NCBI GenBank assembly: GCA_001319865.1
Contig: BBSL01000111.1
Location: forward strand, 1-44,963
Source: Burkholderia sp. E7m39
GTDB taxonomy: Bacteria; Pseudomonadota; Gammaproteobacteria; Burkholderiales; Burkholderiaceae
Direction of reading: 5' to 3'
Length of the DNA: 44,963 nucleotides
Shown here: positions 30,516 to 40,286 of the stretch, piece after piece
How the letters are laid out: every line of letters begins with the position of its first letter
Position numbering within the stretch: the stretch's first letter is position 1
Made by a program: the position numbers and the translations under genes
The notes under the pieces: model-generated
Databases searched by the model: none
What the model was told of the DNA's origin: nothing
What the model saw: only the letters and a program-made list of their open reading frames with translations

Positions 30516-31968
30516 ATGAAATCGATCGTAGCCAAAGCGCTGGCCGTTGCCGCCGCGATGACGCTCGCGGCCTGCGCGGTGCAGCCCGCGAGCCACGCGG
30601 ACTTGCCGCAGACGGTCAAGACCGTGGCGCCTGACGCGTGGAGCGTCGATGCGCCGAAAGATGCCGTGAGCGCGGACGCATGGTGGTCGCAATTCGGCGA
30701 TCCGACCATGCATCGTCTCGTCGATCTCGTGCTTGACGACAACCTCGACGTGAAAGCCGCTGTGGAGCGCGTGAAGCAGGCCCAGGACGTCACGAAGCAG
30801 CAGCGCGCCGCACTCGCGCCGCAACTCGACGCCGGCGCGACGGCCGTCTACCAGCGGCAGAACACGCCGCCGCCGCTCGGCTATGTGAAGCAGGCGGGCG
30901 TCGGCTTGACGGCGACGTGGGACCCGGATGTGTTCGGCGGCGAACGTCTTGCCGTGCTCGCCGCGCAGGCGCAGGTGTCGGGGCGTCAGTCGGCGCTCAA
31001 TGAACTGCGGCTCGCGCTGGCCGCGAACACGGCGGGGGCCTATATCGACTTGCGCTGGGCGCAAGCGCAATTGCAGATCGTCAACGACAACGAGCAGATT
31101 CGCAGCCGCGCGCTCAAGCTCACGCAGCAGCGCCTGAAATACGGCTTGTCGACGCAACTCGACGTGGCGCGCGCGCAAAACCAGTTGCAGGACCTGCAGG
31201 CGCAGATTCCGCAAATCCAGTCGAACATCCAGCACGACAAGAGCCTGATTGCGGTGTACGCGGGACGTACGCCGGAAACCGTCGACAGCATGTTGCTCGA
31301 CGAGGCGCGGCCGATTCCCGTGCCCTCGCAAAGCGTGCCGCAGACGCTGCCTTCCGAAGCGCTGCTGCGCCGTCCCGACGTGCGCACGGCCTATGCAACC
31401 GTCGAGCAGCGCGCGGCGGAGTGGGGTGGCGCGCTCGGACCGCTATCCGAAGTTCCATCTGAGCCTGAGCGACGGCCTGCTCGCGTCGTCGTATCTCGGC
31501 ATGCCCACGCTCACCGACAACCTGTTCAGCGCCGCGCTGAGCGCAACGAGCCCGATCTTCAACGCGGGCCGCATCACCGCGCACATCGAGCAGAACGAGA
31601 GCCGCATGCGCGAATCGCAGCTCGGCTTGCAGCAGGCGATGCTCAACGCGCTAAAGGAGATCGAAGATTCGCGCAGCGACCTCGTCAACGGCGACGCGCA
31701 GGTTGCGAAGCTCGCGGGCGCGCTCGACGCATCGGGCAAGGCGCTGCGTCTGTCGAACGAGCTGTACAAGGGCGGCGCGTCGAGCTTCCTCGATGTGCTC
31801 GATGCACAGGAGGCCTATCTGCGCGACTCGGAGTCGTTGAATCAGGCGAAGCGCGCGCATGCGCAGGCAGCCGTCGCGCTGTACCGCTCGCTGGGCGGCG
31901 GCTGGGACGTGCCCGCCGATAGCGACGTGGCGAAAGCTAAGTCGTCGACGGATGTTGCCGCCAACTGA
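30516..31968 (+). pseudogene. NodT-family outer membrane efflux lipoprotein, frameshifted
   Basis: Two overlapping frames together encode one outer membrane factor. The first runs from ATG 30516: lipoprotein signal with lipobox LAAC, then WWSQFGDPTMHRLVD, TWDPDVFGGER and RRPDVRTAYATVEQRAAE. After codon 31419-31421 the homology moves to another frame, where GVARSDRYPKFHLSLSDGLL continues to TAA at 31966-31968. The break lies in the G-rich stretch 31421-31429; one extra or two missing bases explain it. As written, the first frame runs on as nonsense to 31922, losing the second half of the barrel. Without the shift this would be a normal roughly 480-aa TolC/OprM-like partner of EmrAB. A sequencing error is possible. 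Confidence 0.8.
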
Positions 31969-31979
31969 ATCTCGATGAA

Positions 31980-32003
31980 CGCGCCGCGTTCGCGCGCGGC
32001 GCG
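31980..32003. other. GC-rich stem-loop after the efflux operon
   Basis: CGCGCCGCG-TTCGCG-CGCGGCGCG forms a perfect 9-bp stem 12 bp past the efflux operon stop. It lacks a following T-run, so termination would have to be Rho-assisted; it may also protect the mRNA 3' end. Confidence 0.45.
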
Positions 32004-32032
32004 GTAGTGGTCCTTCAACCAGAGGAATAGCG

Positions 32033-33217
32033 ATGAATGCACGTGATATTGTGATTGCCCATCCCGTCCGCACGCCGATCGGCGCGTTCGGCGGATCGTT
32101 GAAAGACGTGCCTGCCACGGCGCTCGGCGCGGCTGTCGTGCGGGAGACGCTGCGGCGCGGCGGGCTCGATGCAAAGACGTTGTCGTCGGTGGTGATGGGC
32201 AACGTGGTGCAGGCGGGCAACAAGATGAACCCGGCGCGCCAGGCATCGATTGGCGGCGGCGTGCCCGTGTCGGTGCCCGCGTTGACGGTGAACCGCGTGT
32301 GCGGCTCGGGCGCACAGGCGATCGTGTCGGCGGCTCAGGAGATTGCGCTCGGACTCGGCGACGTGGCCGTGGCAGGCGGAATGGAGAACATGGACCGCGC
32401 GCCGTATCTGCTCGAAAGCGGCCGCTGGGGCAGCCGCATGGGCAACGCGCAGGTGCACGACAGCATGCTGCGCGACGGGCTCGTCGATGCGTTCTCCAAC
32501 GAGCATTCGGGATGGCACACGGAAGACCTCGTCAGCAAGGCCGAACTGTCGCGCGCCGCGCAGGACGCATGGGCCGCGCGTTCGCAGCAGCGCTTTGCCG
32601 CCGCGCAGGAACGCGGCGTATTCGACGCGGAACTGGTCGCCGTCGAAATCGCGGGCCGCAAGGGCACCGTGCAGTTTGCGCGCGATGAGCAGCCGCGTCC
32701 AGAGACGACGGTCGAAACGCTCGCGAAGCTGCGTCCCGCGTTTCGTCCCGACGGCACGATCACGGCGGGCAATGCGCCTGGCCTGAACACGGGCGCGGCG
32801 GCGATGATCGTCGCGGCGCGCGATTACGCCGAAGCGCAAGGCATCGAGGCGGCCGCCCGCCTCGTCGCGTTCGGCATTGCCGCCGTCGAGCCGGGCATGT
32901 TCGGCCTTGGCCCCGTGCCCGCCGTGCAGATCGCGCTTGAACGCGCGGGCTGGAAACTCGGCGATATCGACCGGGTGGAGATCAACGAAGCGTTTGCCGC
33001 CGTGCCGCTCGCCGTCGCGCAAAAGCTCGGGCTTGCGCACGACATCATCAATGTGGAAGGCGGTGCGATCGCGCACGGCCACCCCATCGGCGCGACGGGC
33101 GCGGTGCTCACGACGCGCCTGATTCATTCGATGCGCCGCGACGGACTCAGGCGCGGCATCGTGACGTTGTGTATCGGCGGCGGGCAGGGCATTGCGCTCG
33201 CGCTCGAAATCGTCTGA
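32033..33217 (+). CDS. Acetyl-CoA acetyltransferase (thiolase)
   Basis: 394 aa, the standard thiolase length. The acyl-accepting cysteine is C90 (NRVCGSGAQA), the NEAFA block is present, the catalytic histidine is H350 (GHGHP-type AHGHPIGATGA) and the acid/base cysteine C380 (TLCIGGGQG). It condenses two acyl-CoA units or cleaves 3-ketoacyl-CoA; an acetoacetyl-CoA thiolase is most likely, but phaA, atoB and paaJ-like paralogs cannot be told apart here. AGAGGA lies before the ATG. The gene stands alone between the efflux operon and a ketopantoate-reductase-family gene, and is followed by a terminator. Confidence 0.93.
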   Translation: MNARDIVIAHPVRTPIGAFGGSLKDVPATALGAAVVRETLRRGGLDAKTLSSVVMGNVVQAGNKMNPARQASIGGGVPVSVPALTVNRVCGSGAQAIVSAAQEIALGLGDVAVAGGMENMDRAPYLLESGRWGSRMGNAQVHDSMLRDGLVDAFSNEHSGWHTEDLVSKAELSRAAQDAWAARSQQRFAAAQERGVFDAELVAVEIAGRKGTVQFARDEQPRPETTVETLAKLRPAFRPDGTITAGNAPGLNTGAAAMIVAARDYAEAQGIEAAARLVAFGIAAVEPGMFGLGPVPAVQIALERAGWKLGDIDRVEINEAFAAVPLAVAQKLGLAHDIINVEGGAIAHGHPIGATGAVLTTRLIHSMRRDGLRRGIVTLCIGGGQGIALALEIV

Positions 33218-33235
33218 CGCATTCACCGATGGCTT

Positions 33236-33285
33236 GACGCTGTTCGCGCGGGGGCATGCAGGCTCGCTGCGCACAGCGTCGTTTT
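33236..33285 (+). terminator. Probable intrinsic terminator of the thiolase gene
   Basis: GACGCTGT (33236-33243) pairs with ACAGCGTC (33273-33280). An inner GCGC/GCGC pairing can extend the stem, and GTTTT follows. It lies 19 bp past the thiolase stop. The loop is long, which lowers confidence. Confidence 0.5.
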
Positions 33286-33304
33286 ACGACATACTGCACA
33301 CGCA

Positions 33305-33328
33305 CTTGCATGGCGTTCGTCATGCAAG
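33305..33328. promoter_or_regulatory. Inverted repeat CTTGCATG-N8-CATGCAAG
   Basis: Perfect 8-bp arms with an 8-bp centre (GCGTTCGT), ending 18 bp before the ATG of the ketopantoate-reductase-family gene and just upstream of its AAAGGAGG. The place suits an operator or a translational control hairpin. Confidence 0.45.
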
Positions 33329-33346
33329 CAAATGAAAGGAGGAGCG

Positions 33347-34285
33347 ATGCGAATTCTCGTAGTGGGCGCGGGCGCGACGGGCGGATACTTCGGCGGGCGT
33401 CTTGCGCAAGCGGGCCGTGACGTCACGTTTCTGGTGCGTGAAAAGCGCGCGGAAGAACTGCAACGCTCGGGGCTCGTGGTCAAAAGTCCGCGCGGGGACT
33501 TCACGTTGCGCGGCGTGAAAACGGTGCTCGCGAGTACGATCGCGCAACCGTACGACCTCGTGCTGCTGAGCTGCAAGGCGTACAACCTCGACGACGCCAT
33601 CGAATCGTTCGCACCTGCTGTCGGCGACACGACGATGATCCTGCCCGTGCTCAACGGCATGCGGCACATCGACGTGCTCAAGCAGCGCTTCGGCGACACG
33701 AAAGTGCTCGGCGGCCAGTGCGTGATCGCCGCGACGCTCAATCGCGACCGCGAGATCGTGCATCTGAACGACATGCATTCAATCGGCTTCGGCGAACTGA
33801 CGGGCGGCGTGAGCGAGCGCGTGCGCGCGATTGCATCGACGTTCGAAGGCGCGGGCTTCGACTTCGCCGCCGCCGACAACATTCTTCAGCAGATGTGGGA
33901 AAAGTGGGTGTTCCTTGCGACGCTCGCCACCAGCACGTGCCTGCATCGCGCGGCTATCGGCGACATTCTGACCACGCTGGACGGGCGGCGCGTGATCGAG
34001 GGGATACTCGGCGAATGCAAGGCGGTGGCGCAGGCGAACGGTCATCCCATCAGCGACGCGGCCAATACGCGCGCACAGGGCATTCTGTTTGCCGAAGGCT
34101 CGCTGTTGACGGCGTCGATGCTGCGCGACATCGAGGGGCAATCGCGGATCGAGGCGGATCACATCGTCGGCGATCTGATCGCGCGCGGTGGCGACGAACA
34201 GCAGCAGGGATCGCTGTCGTTGCTGCGCATTGCGTATAGCCATCTGAAAGCCTACGAAGCGAGACTCGCGCGGCAGGCAGCCTGA
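33347..34285 (+). CDS. 2-dehydropantoate 2-reductase (ketopantoate reductase) family protein
   Basis: 312 aa. The N-terminal Rossmann fold has the NADP motif GAGATGGYFGG (8-17). Expected active-site residues are K77 (LSCKAYNL), N103 (VLNGMRH) and K186 (MWEKWVFL). Family members reduce ketopantoate to pantoate in pantothenate synthesis, but genomes of this type carry several paralogs that act on other 2-keto acids. No pan genes are nearby, so I do not assign panE. I start at ATG 33347, ideally placed behind AAAGGAGG. Confidence 0.85.
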   Translation: MRILVVGAGATGGYFGGRLAQAGRDVTFLVREKRAEELQRSGLVVKSPRGDFTLRGVKTVLASTIAQPYDLVLLSCKAYNLDDAIESFAPAVGDTTMILPVLNGMRHIDVLKQRFGDTKVLGGQCVIAATLNRDREIVHLNDMHSIGFGELTGGVSERVRAIASTFEGAGFDFAAADNILQQMWEKWVFLATLATSTCLHRAAIGDILTTLDGRRVIEGILGECKAVAQANGHPISDAANTRAQGILFAEGSLLTASMLRDIEGQSRIEADHIVGDLIARGGDEQQQGSLSLLRIAYSHLKAYEARLARQAA

Positions 34286-34353
34286 GTGGCTTGCGAGTTG
34301 CGGTGCGTGTGTACCGGGTAGAATCGTCGACACTGACTCACGCGAGGTGGACC

Positions 34354-34665
34354 ATGCCCACTCCTCAGGGATCGGTGGCGGCGCTCTGCACGGCTGCCGG
34401 GACGATGTTCTCGCTCGGCATCATCTTTCTCGGCTACTGGGGCCTGCAGGAAGCGGGCGGATGGACGTTCGCCGACAAGTTCGTCGCGGGCTTCGCGATC
34501 CTCGGCTTTGCGTTTCTCGGGCTCGTGCCGTGGATGGTGACGAGTCCCGTCGACTCGGAATCGAACGACACGAACATACGCAAGGGACGCTGGATGTTTC
34601 TGACGGGCGTCGTGCTCGTGTGGATGGCGATCGTGGTGTCGGTGGTGTTCGAGCGCCATCGGTAA
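34354..34665 (+). CDS. Small membrane protein of unknown function
   Basis: 103 aa; no family recognised. Three hydrophobic segments: about 8-30 (LCTAAGTMFSLGIIFLGYW), about 42-62 (FVAGFAILGFAFLGLVPW) and about 79-97 (WMFLTGVVLVWMAIVVSVV), separated by short polar loops (SPVDSESNDTNIRKG). It is probably an inner-membrane protein. I start at ATG 34354, because the extension to 34291 is basic and unlike a leader. It lies 68 bp after the reductase gene and is convergent with oprD. Confidence 0.65.
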   Translation: MPTPQGSVAALCTAAGTMFSLGIIFLGYWGLQEAGGWTFADKFVAGFAILGFAFLGLVPWMVTSPVDSESNDTNIRKGRWMFLTGVVLVWMAIVVSVVFERHR

Positions 34666-34725
34666 GCGACGAGCGCTTGCGAACGTGACCATCCACGCAC
34701 GCAAGCACCGACACCAGCGTTTCGC

Positions 34726-36258
34726 TTAGAACACCTTCACCGGCACGTTCACGACAAGGCGATACTCCATGTTGTCGGGATCGGAGTAGTGCGCCGTCGA
34801 CTTGTGATACATCGCGATGAACGTGATCTTCGTATCCTTGAAGCGGCCGCTTTGCAGCGTGTAGCTCGGGATAAAGCCGATTTCGTGGTGCGTGCCGTGC
34901 ACGAATTCGCCGTTACGCGTGTAGGGGCCAATCGCATTGGAGGCCGCGCTCGCCGAAGCATCCGCGCCCCAGCCCGTCACGCCCCACAGCATCGCCTTGA
35001 AGCCGGCCAGACCCGCATACTTGCCGTCGAACGTATAACGCAGCTGGAACGACTTTTCGTGCGGCGCGTTGTAGTCGACGTCCATCGAGTTCACGAGATA
35101 GATGCCGTTGGTCTCGTTCACGTAATCGAAGAACTGGTCGCCGAGAATCTGCTGATAACCGAGCAGCACCTGATGCGCGCCATGCTGCGCCGACAGCGAC
35201 AGGCTGTACGCATTGTTGTTGATGTGGCCTTGCAGCGCCGAACCCGTCTGGTGCGTCGAATAGATGTTCGCGAGGCCCGCCCACTTGATGCCGCTCACGT
35301 CGCCGATCGACTGCGAGATCGAAGCATAGAACTGATTCCACACGTCCTCGGCCTGATCCGCATACAGCGATACCGTGCCGTTCGGCGAGTAATCCCAGCT
35401 GCCGCCGAAATACGAAAGACGCTTGAACGTCGTGCCGCCATACGACGTATTCATGTCGGTGAGATTCGTGTGGCCGCGTGCGTCGACCTTCGTGAAGCTG
35501 CCCGCTTCGAGCGTGACGTTGCGGATGTCGCTGCTGACAGCCGACAGGCCGAGGAACGTCGGCGGCAATGCGCGGTTGTCGTGCGGTTCCATGAACGGGT
35601 TGTTGTCGACGATCTGCAAGCCGTATTTGACGACCGTTTCGGAGATGCGCCCCTTAATGTCGTACATGCCGGGATACGCCCACGCGAGCTGGTTGGAGCC
35701 GCCGCCGCCTTTCTCCACGTGCACCATGTTGCCTGCGCCGGCGCCGCCGTCGAGCTTCAGCGCAGCGAACAACGATGCATCGAAGCCCAGTCCCACGGGC
35801 CCTTTCGTATAGCCGGATTCGAAGTTTGCCTGCATGCCCTGCACCCATGCGTGACGATGCGGACCGCCTTCGTTGTCGAACTGGTCCGCGTAGTTGCGGA
35901 ACAGCAGGTTCAGATGGCTGTCGGCGACGAGGCCCTTGCTTTTCGCCTGGCTCGACATGTTCTCGGGCGGCGTGACGGCCTGATCGGCTTCGGCGTTGAC
36001 GAGCGCATTGTCCGTCTGCGGCTGGGGCTGACCTTGCGCGACGGTGGTCGGCGCGGCTTTTGCCTTTGGCTTGGCGGGTTTGGCTTGCGCAGCAGGTGCA
36101 GCAGGCGCAGCAGGCGCGGTCTGGGCGACGGCGACGCTGGCAGCGGCGGGCGCGGCGGCGTCATCCGCGAGTGCGGCGGTAGCGATCGTCAACGCGGGCA
36201 GGCCGACGGCCAGCAACGCAAGTTTCGATGCTCCTGATGTGGAACGTTGGGTTGTCAT
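34726..36258 (-). CDS. OprD-family outer membrane porin
   Basis: 510 aa. A signal peptide ends ALA (29-31). Then comes an unusual Ala/Pro/Lys/Gln-rich stretch (about 33-85; APAAPAAPAAQAKPAKPKAK) before the barrel begins at about 110 (LVADSHLNLLFRNYADQ). The barrel shows OprD features (HAWVQGMQANFESGY, RRLSYFGGSW-like KRLSYFGGSWDY) and ends in the outer-membrane signature NVPVKVF with terminal Phe. OprD channels admit basic amino acids, peptides or aromatic acids. It follows the oppABCDF genes on the same strand (154-bp spacer with a hairpin), so it may be the outer-membrane door for the same peptides. Confidence 0.88.
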   Translation of the reverse strand: MTTQRSTSGASKLALLAVGLPALTIATAALADDAAAPAAASVAVAQTAPAAPAAPAAQAKPAKPKAKAAPTTVAQGQPQPQTDNALVNAEADQAVTPPENMSSQAKSKGLVADSHLNLLFRNYADQFDNEGGPHRHAWVQGMQANFESGYTKGPVGLGFDASLFAALKLDGGAGAGNMVHVEKGGGGSNQLAWAYPGMYDIKGRISETVVKYGLQIVDNNPFMEPHDNRALPPTFLGLSAVSSDIRNVTLEAGSFTKVDARGHTNLTDMNTSYGGTTFKRLSYFGGSWDYSPNGTVSLYADQAEDVWNQFYASISQSIGDVSGIKWAGLANIYSTHQTGSALQGHINNNAYSLSLSAQHGAHQVLLGYQQILGDQFFDYVNETNGIYLVNSMDVDYNAPHEKSFQLRYTFDGKYAGLAGFKAMLWGVTGWGADASASAASNAIGPYTRNGEFVHGTHHEIGFIPSYTLQSGRFKDTKITFIAMYHKSTAHYSDPDNMEYRLVVNVPVKVF

Positions 36259-36324
36259 TGCAATTCCGTTTTTCTAGTTGATGAAACAGCGGTGCGGCGG
36301 TCAGCCGTACCACGCTTTCTCGCC

Positions 36325-36346
36325 CGTTTCCGCCGTCGCGGAAACG
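36325..36346. promoter_or_regulatory. Inverted repeat CGTTTCCG-N6-CGGAAACG before oprD
   Basis: Perfect 8-bp arms with a CCGTCG centre, between the oppF stop and the oprD start, 67-88 bp before the oprD ATG. No T-run follows on the minus strand, so an operator or a partial attenuator fits better than a full terminator. Confidence 0.45.
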
Positions 36347-36412
36347 AACGCCTCCCTCGGCGCAGCGGCTGGCTGCGTCGTGGAAATGGGGCTTCGTGGA
36401 GCTGGAAGGACG

Positions 36413-37416
<1,004 letters not shown>

Positions 37417-37420
<4 letters not shown>

Positions 37421-38415
37421 AGCACCTCCGCGACCGCGTGAACGGGACGATGGCACGCGCGCAGCGCATGCAGCTCGCCTTCAATGGGTTCGAGCGACGG
37501 ACGTGTGGCACGGCACGCGTCTTCCGCGAACGTACAGCGCGGCGCGAACGCGCAGCCCTGTGTCGCGACGCCGGGCAGCGGCGGATTGCCGGGAATGGTT
37601 TGCAGCGGCTGGTCGTATTCGTCGGTCAGACGCGGCAGCGCGTTCAACAGGCCGATCGTGTACGGGTGCGTGGGCGCGGCGAACAGTTGCCGCGTGCTCG
37701 CCTGTTCGACGGTTTGACCCGCGTACATCACCATCACGTCGTCGCACAGGCCGGCAACGACGCCCATGTCGTGCGTGATCAGAATGATCGCGGTACCGCG
37801 CTCACGGTTCAGCTCGCGCAGCAACTCGATGATCTGCGCCTGCACGGTCACGTCGAGCGCCGTGGTCGGTTCGTCGGCGATCAGGATTTCGGGCTCGGAC
37901 AGCAGCGTCATCGCGATCATCACGCGCTGACGCATGCCGCCCGAAAACTCGTGCGGATACATGCCGATGCGGCGCGCGGCATCGGGAATACGCACACGTT
38001 CGAGCGTTTCGATCGCGCGCTGCTTCGCTTCCCGGCGCGACAGCTTGCGATGCAGTTGCAGCGTCTCCGTCATCTGACGCTCGATCGTCAGGAACGGATT
38101 GAGCGACGTCATCGGGTCCTGGAAGATCATGCCGATTCGGTCGCCGCGAATGCGGTTCAGCGCGGCATCGTTCATCGTCAGCAGGTTCTTGCCTTCATAC
38201 AGCGCTTCGCCGCTGACCGTGCCGTTCTTCGCGAGCAGGCCGAGCAGCGCCATCACGGTCTGGCTCTTGCCCGAGCCCGATTCGCCGACGATGCCGAGCG
38301 TCTTGCCTTTGTCGAGCGAGAACGACACACGCTGCACGGCATCGACGGGCGCGCCGTCGCGGCGCGAAAAGCGCACGCTGAGGTCTTTGACTTCGAGTAG
38401 TGACATCTTTGCCAT
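37417..38415 (-). CDS. oppD: Oligopeptide ABC transporter ATP-binding protein OppD
   Basis: 332 aa. Walker A GESGSGKS (44-51), signature FSGGMRQRVMIA and Walker B ILIADEPTTALDVT all match OppD closely; the C-terminal patch CAFAPRCTFAEDACR is also typical. Paired with OppF, it powers peptide import. I choose ATG 38415 (MAKMSLLE), with AAGGA upstream; ATG 38406 is the alternative. It starts one base after the oppC stop and overlaps oppF by ATGA, so translation is coupled. Confidence 0.92.
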
Positions 38416-38416
38416 C

Positions 38417-39307
38417 TCAACGGTCCTTCGGATCAAGCGCATCGCGCAGACCATCGCCGACGAAGCTTACGCAATACAGCGTCACGCACAGCATCAGCGC
38501 AGGGCTCAGCAGCAGCCACGGCGTCGATTCGAGTTTCTGTGCGCCATCCTGGATCAGCACGCCCCAGCTCGTCATCGGTTCCTGCACGCCGAGGCCGAGA
38601 AACGACAGCACGGATTCCGTCAGCACGATGCCGGGCACCGTGACGGTCGCGTACACGACGACCACGCCGATCAGGTTCGGCACGATGTGCCGCGCGATGA
38701 TCGAGCGCGAGCCGACGCCGATCGACTTCGCGGCGTCGATGAACTCGCGCGAGCGCAACGACAACGTTTGGCCGCGCACGACGCGCGCCATGTCGAGCCA
38801 CGAAAACGCACTGATCGTCAGCACGACCAGATAGAACGCGCGGCCGAACAACGTCATCATCAGGATCGCGATCAGCATGTAGGGAATCGCGTACATCATG
38901 TCGACGATACGCATCATCACGGCATCCACACGCCCGCCGAGATAACCCGCCGTCGCGCCCCACAAGACGCCGATCAGTCCCGACACCAGCGTGCCGAGCA
39001 AACCGACTTCGATGGACACGCGCCCGCCCACCAATGTGCGTACGAGCAGATCGCGGCCGAGTTCGTCGGTGCCGAACCAGTGCATGTTGGCAAGCGTGGG
39101 CGCGAGGCTGATCGACGACCAGTCGCTGTCGATCGCGTTGTTTGGCGACAGCAGCGGCCCGACGAAGCACGCGAGCACGATCAGCACGAGCAGCAGCAGC
39201 GCAACGAACGCGGCGCGGTTGCGCACGAAGCGGCGCGCGGCCGTCGCGAAGGGGCTGCGCGACGGCGGCGCGTCGATCGCAGTCAATGAAACAGGTGGCA
39301 TTCTCAT
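38417..39307 (-). CDS. oppC: Oligopeptide ABC transporter permease OppC
   Basis: 296 aa. The N-terminal OppC-type helix (about 29-53; AAFVALLLLVLIVLACFVGPLL) is followed by a periplasmic loop with NMHWFGTDELGRDLL and the membrane domain with the EAA-like loop (FIDAAKSIGVGSRSII). It forms the channel with OppB. Start choice between ATG 39307 and 39301 is open; the frame to 39352 overlaps oppB. It begins seven bases after the oppB stop. Confidence 0.9.
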   Translation of the reverse strand: MRMPPVSLTAIDAPPSRSPFATAARRFVRNRAAFVALLLLVLIVLACFVGPLLSPNNAIDSDWSSISLAPTLANMHWFGTDELGRDLLVRTLVGGRVSIEVGLLGTLVSGLIGVLWGATAGYLGGRVDAVMMRIVDMMYAIPYMLIAILMMTLFGRAFYLVVLTISAFSWLDMARVVRGQTLSLRSREFIDAAKSIGVGSRSIIARHIVPNLIGVVVVYATVTVPGIVLTESVLSFLGLGVQEPMTSWGVLIQDGAQKLESTPWLLLSPALMLCVTLYCVSFVGDGLRDALDPKDR

Positions 39308-39314
39308 CGGCGTA

Positions 39315-40253
39315 TCAGTAGCGAATGCGCGGATCGAGCCATGCATACGCAAGGTCGACGAGCAGGTTGAAGAGAACAGCCGTGGCCGTCGTCAGCACGA
39401 CGAGGCCGAGCACCAGCGTGTAGTCACGATTGATCGCGCCGTTCACGACGAGCTGCCCGATGCCCGGCAACGCGAACACGGATTCCGTGACGACGGCGGC
39501 CGTGATCGACGAGATACACACCGAGCCGAGCAGCGACACGACGGGCATCAGCGCGGGCTTCATCGCATGGCGCAGCACGATGGTGCGTGCGGGCAAGCCT
39601 TTCGCGCGCGCCGTGCGGATGAAGTTGCCCGACAGCACTTCGATCATGCTGCCGCGCATCACGCGTGCGATCAGCGCGACGTTGATGATCGTGAGCAGCG
39701 CGATGGGCAGCACGCGATAACGCCACTCGCCTTCGCCCCAGCCGCCCGCGGGCAGCCAGCCGTGGCCGTCCGCGGTTTTCAGCAGGATCGCGAACACCCA
39801 CACGAGCAGCGGGCCGAGCACGAACGGCGGCACGACGTTGCCGACGTTGCCGAGCACCATCACGGCATGATCGATCACGCTGTCGCGGCGCACGGCCGCA
39901 ATCGAGCCGAGTGCGACGCCGATCACGACGGCAAACGGCACCGACACGCCGCCCACGCCCAGACTCACGGGCAGCGCCTTCAGCACGAGATCGGTGACGG
40001 ACCAGTCGGCGTAGCGGAACGACAGGCCCAGATCGCCGTGCAGCAGTCCCCACAGATAGTGCAGGTACTGCTTCCACAGCGGCTCGTCGAGGTGATAGCG
40101 CGCGTTCAGGTTCGCGAGCGTGGCCGCGGACAACTGCTTTTCGGTGTCGAACGGGCCGCCGGGCGTGAGGTGCAGCAGCAGATAGCATGCGGTGATCACG
40201 GCGAGTATCGTCGGGATCGCCCACAGCGTGCGGCGCAACGTGTATGCAAGCAT
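39315..40253 (-). CDS. oppB: Oligopeptide ABC transporter permease OppB
   Basis: 312 aa with about six TM segments; starts MLAYTLRRTLWAIPTIL. The typical OppB segments LTPGGPF (30-36) and the cytosolic EAA loop FIRTARAKGLPARTIVLRHA are present. Inner-membrane channel partner of OppC. It lies 33 bp after oppA and seven bases before oppC, in the classical A-B-C-D-F order. Confidence 0.92.
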   Translation of the reverse strand: MLAYTLRRTLWAIPTILAVITACYLLLHLTPGGPFDTEKQLSAATLANLNARYHLDEPLWKQYLHYLWGLLHGDLGLSFRYADWSVTDLVLKALPVSLGVGGVSVPFAVVIGVALGSIAAVRRDSVIDHAVMVLGNVGNVVPPFVLGPLLVWVFAILLKTADGHGWLPAGGWGEGEWRYRVLPIALLTIINVALIARVMRGSMIEVLSGNFIRTARAKGLPARTIVLRHAMKPALMPVVSLLGSVCISSITAAVVTESVFALPGIGQLVVNGAINRDYTLVLGLVVLTTATAVLFNLLVDLAYAWLDPRIRY

Positions 40254-40286
40254 GAGTGCGGTTCCTGCGTTTAGTGCCTGGTGTGC

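Noticed and set aside
28901..30793. 630-aa minus-strand open frame opposite emrB
   Set aside because: Composition is typical of an antisense shadow (runs of Arg, His, Gln, Glu). The plus strand encodes an intact 14-TM transporter.
32015..33274. 419-aa minus-strand frame opposite the thiolase
   Set aside because: Arg/His-rich with no recognisable motif; the thiolase frame has all catalytic residues.
36325..36346. Strong intrinsic terminator ending the opp operon before oprD
   Set aside because: The hairpin is perfect but no T-run follows on the minus strand, so full termination is not supported; listed as a regulatory inverted repeat instead.
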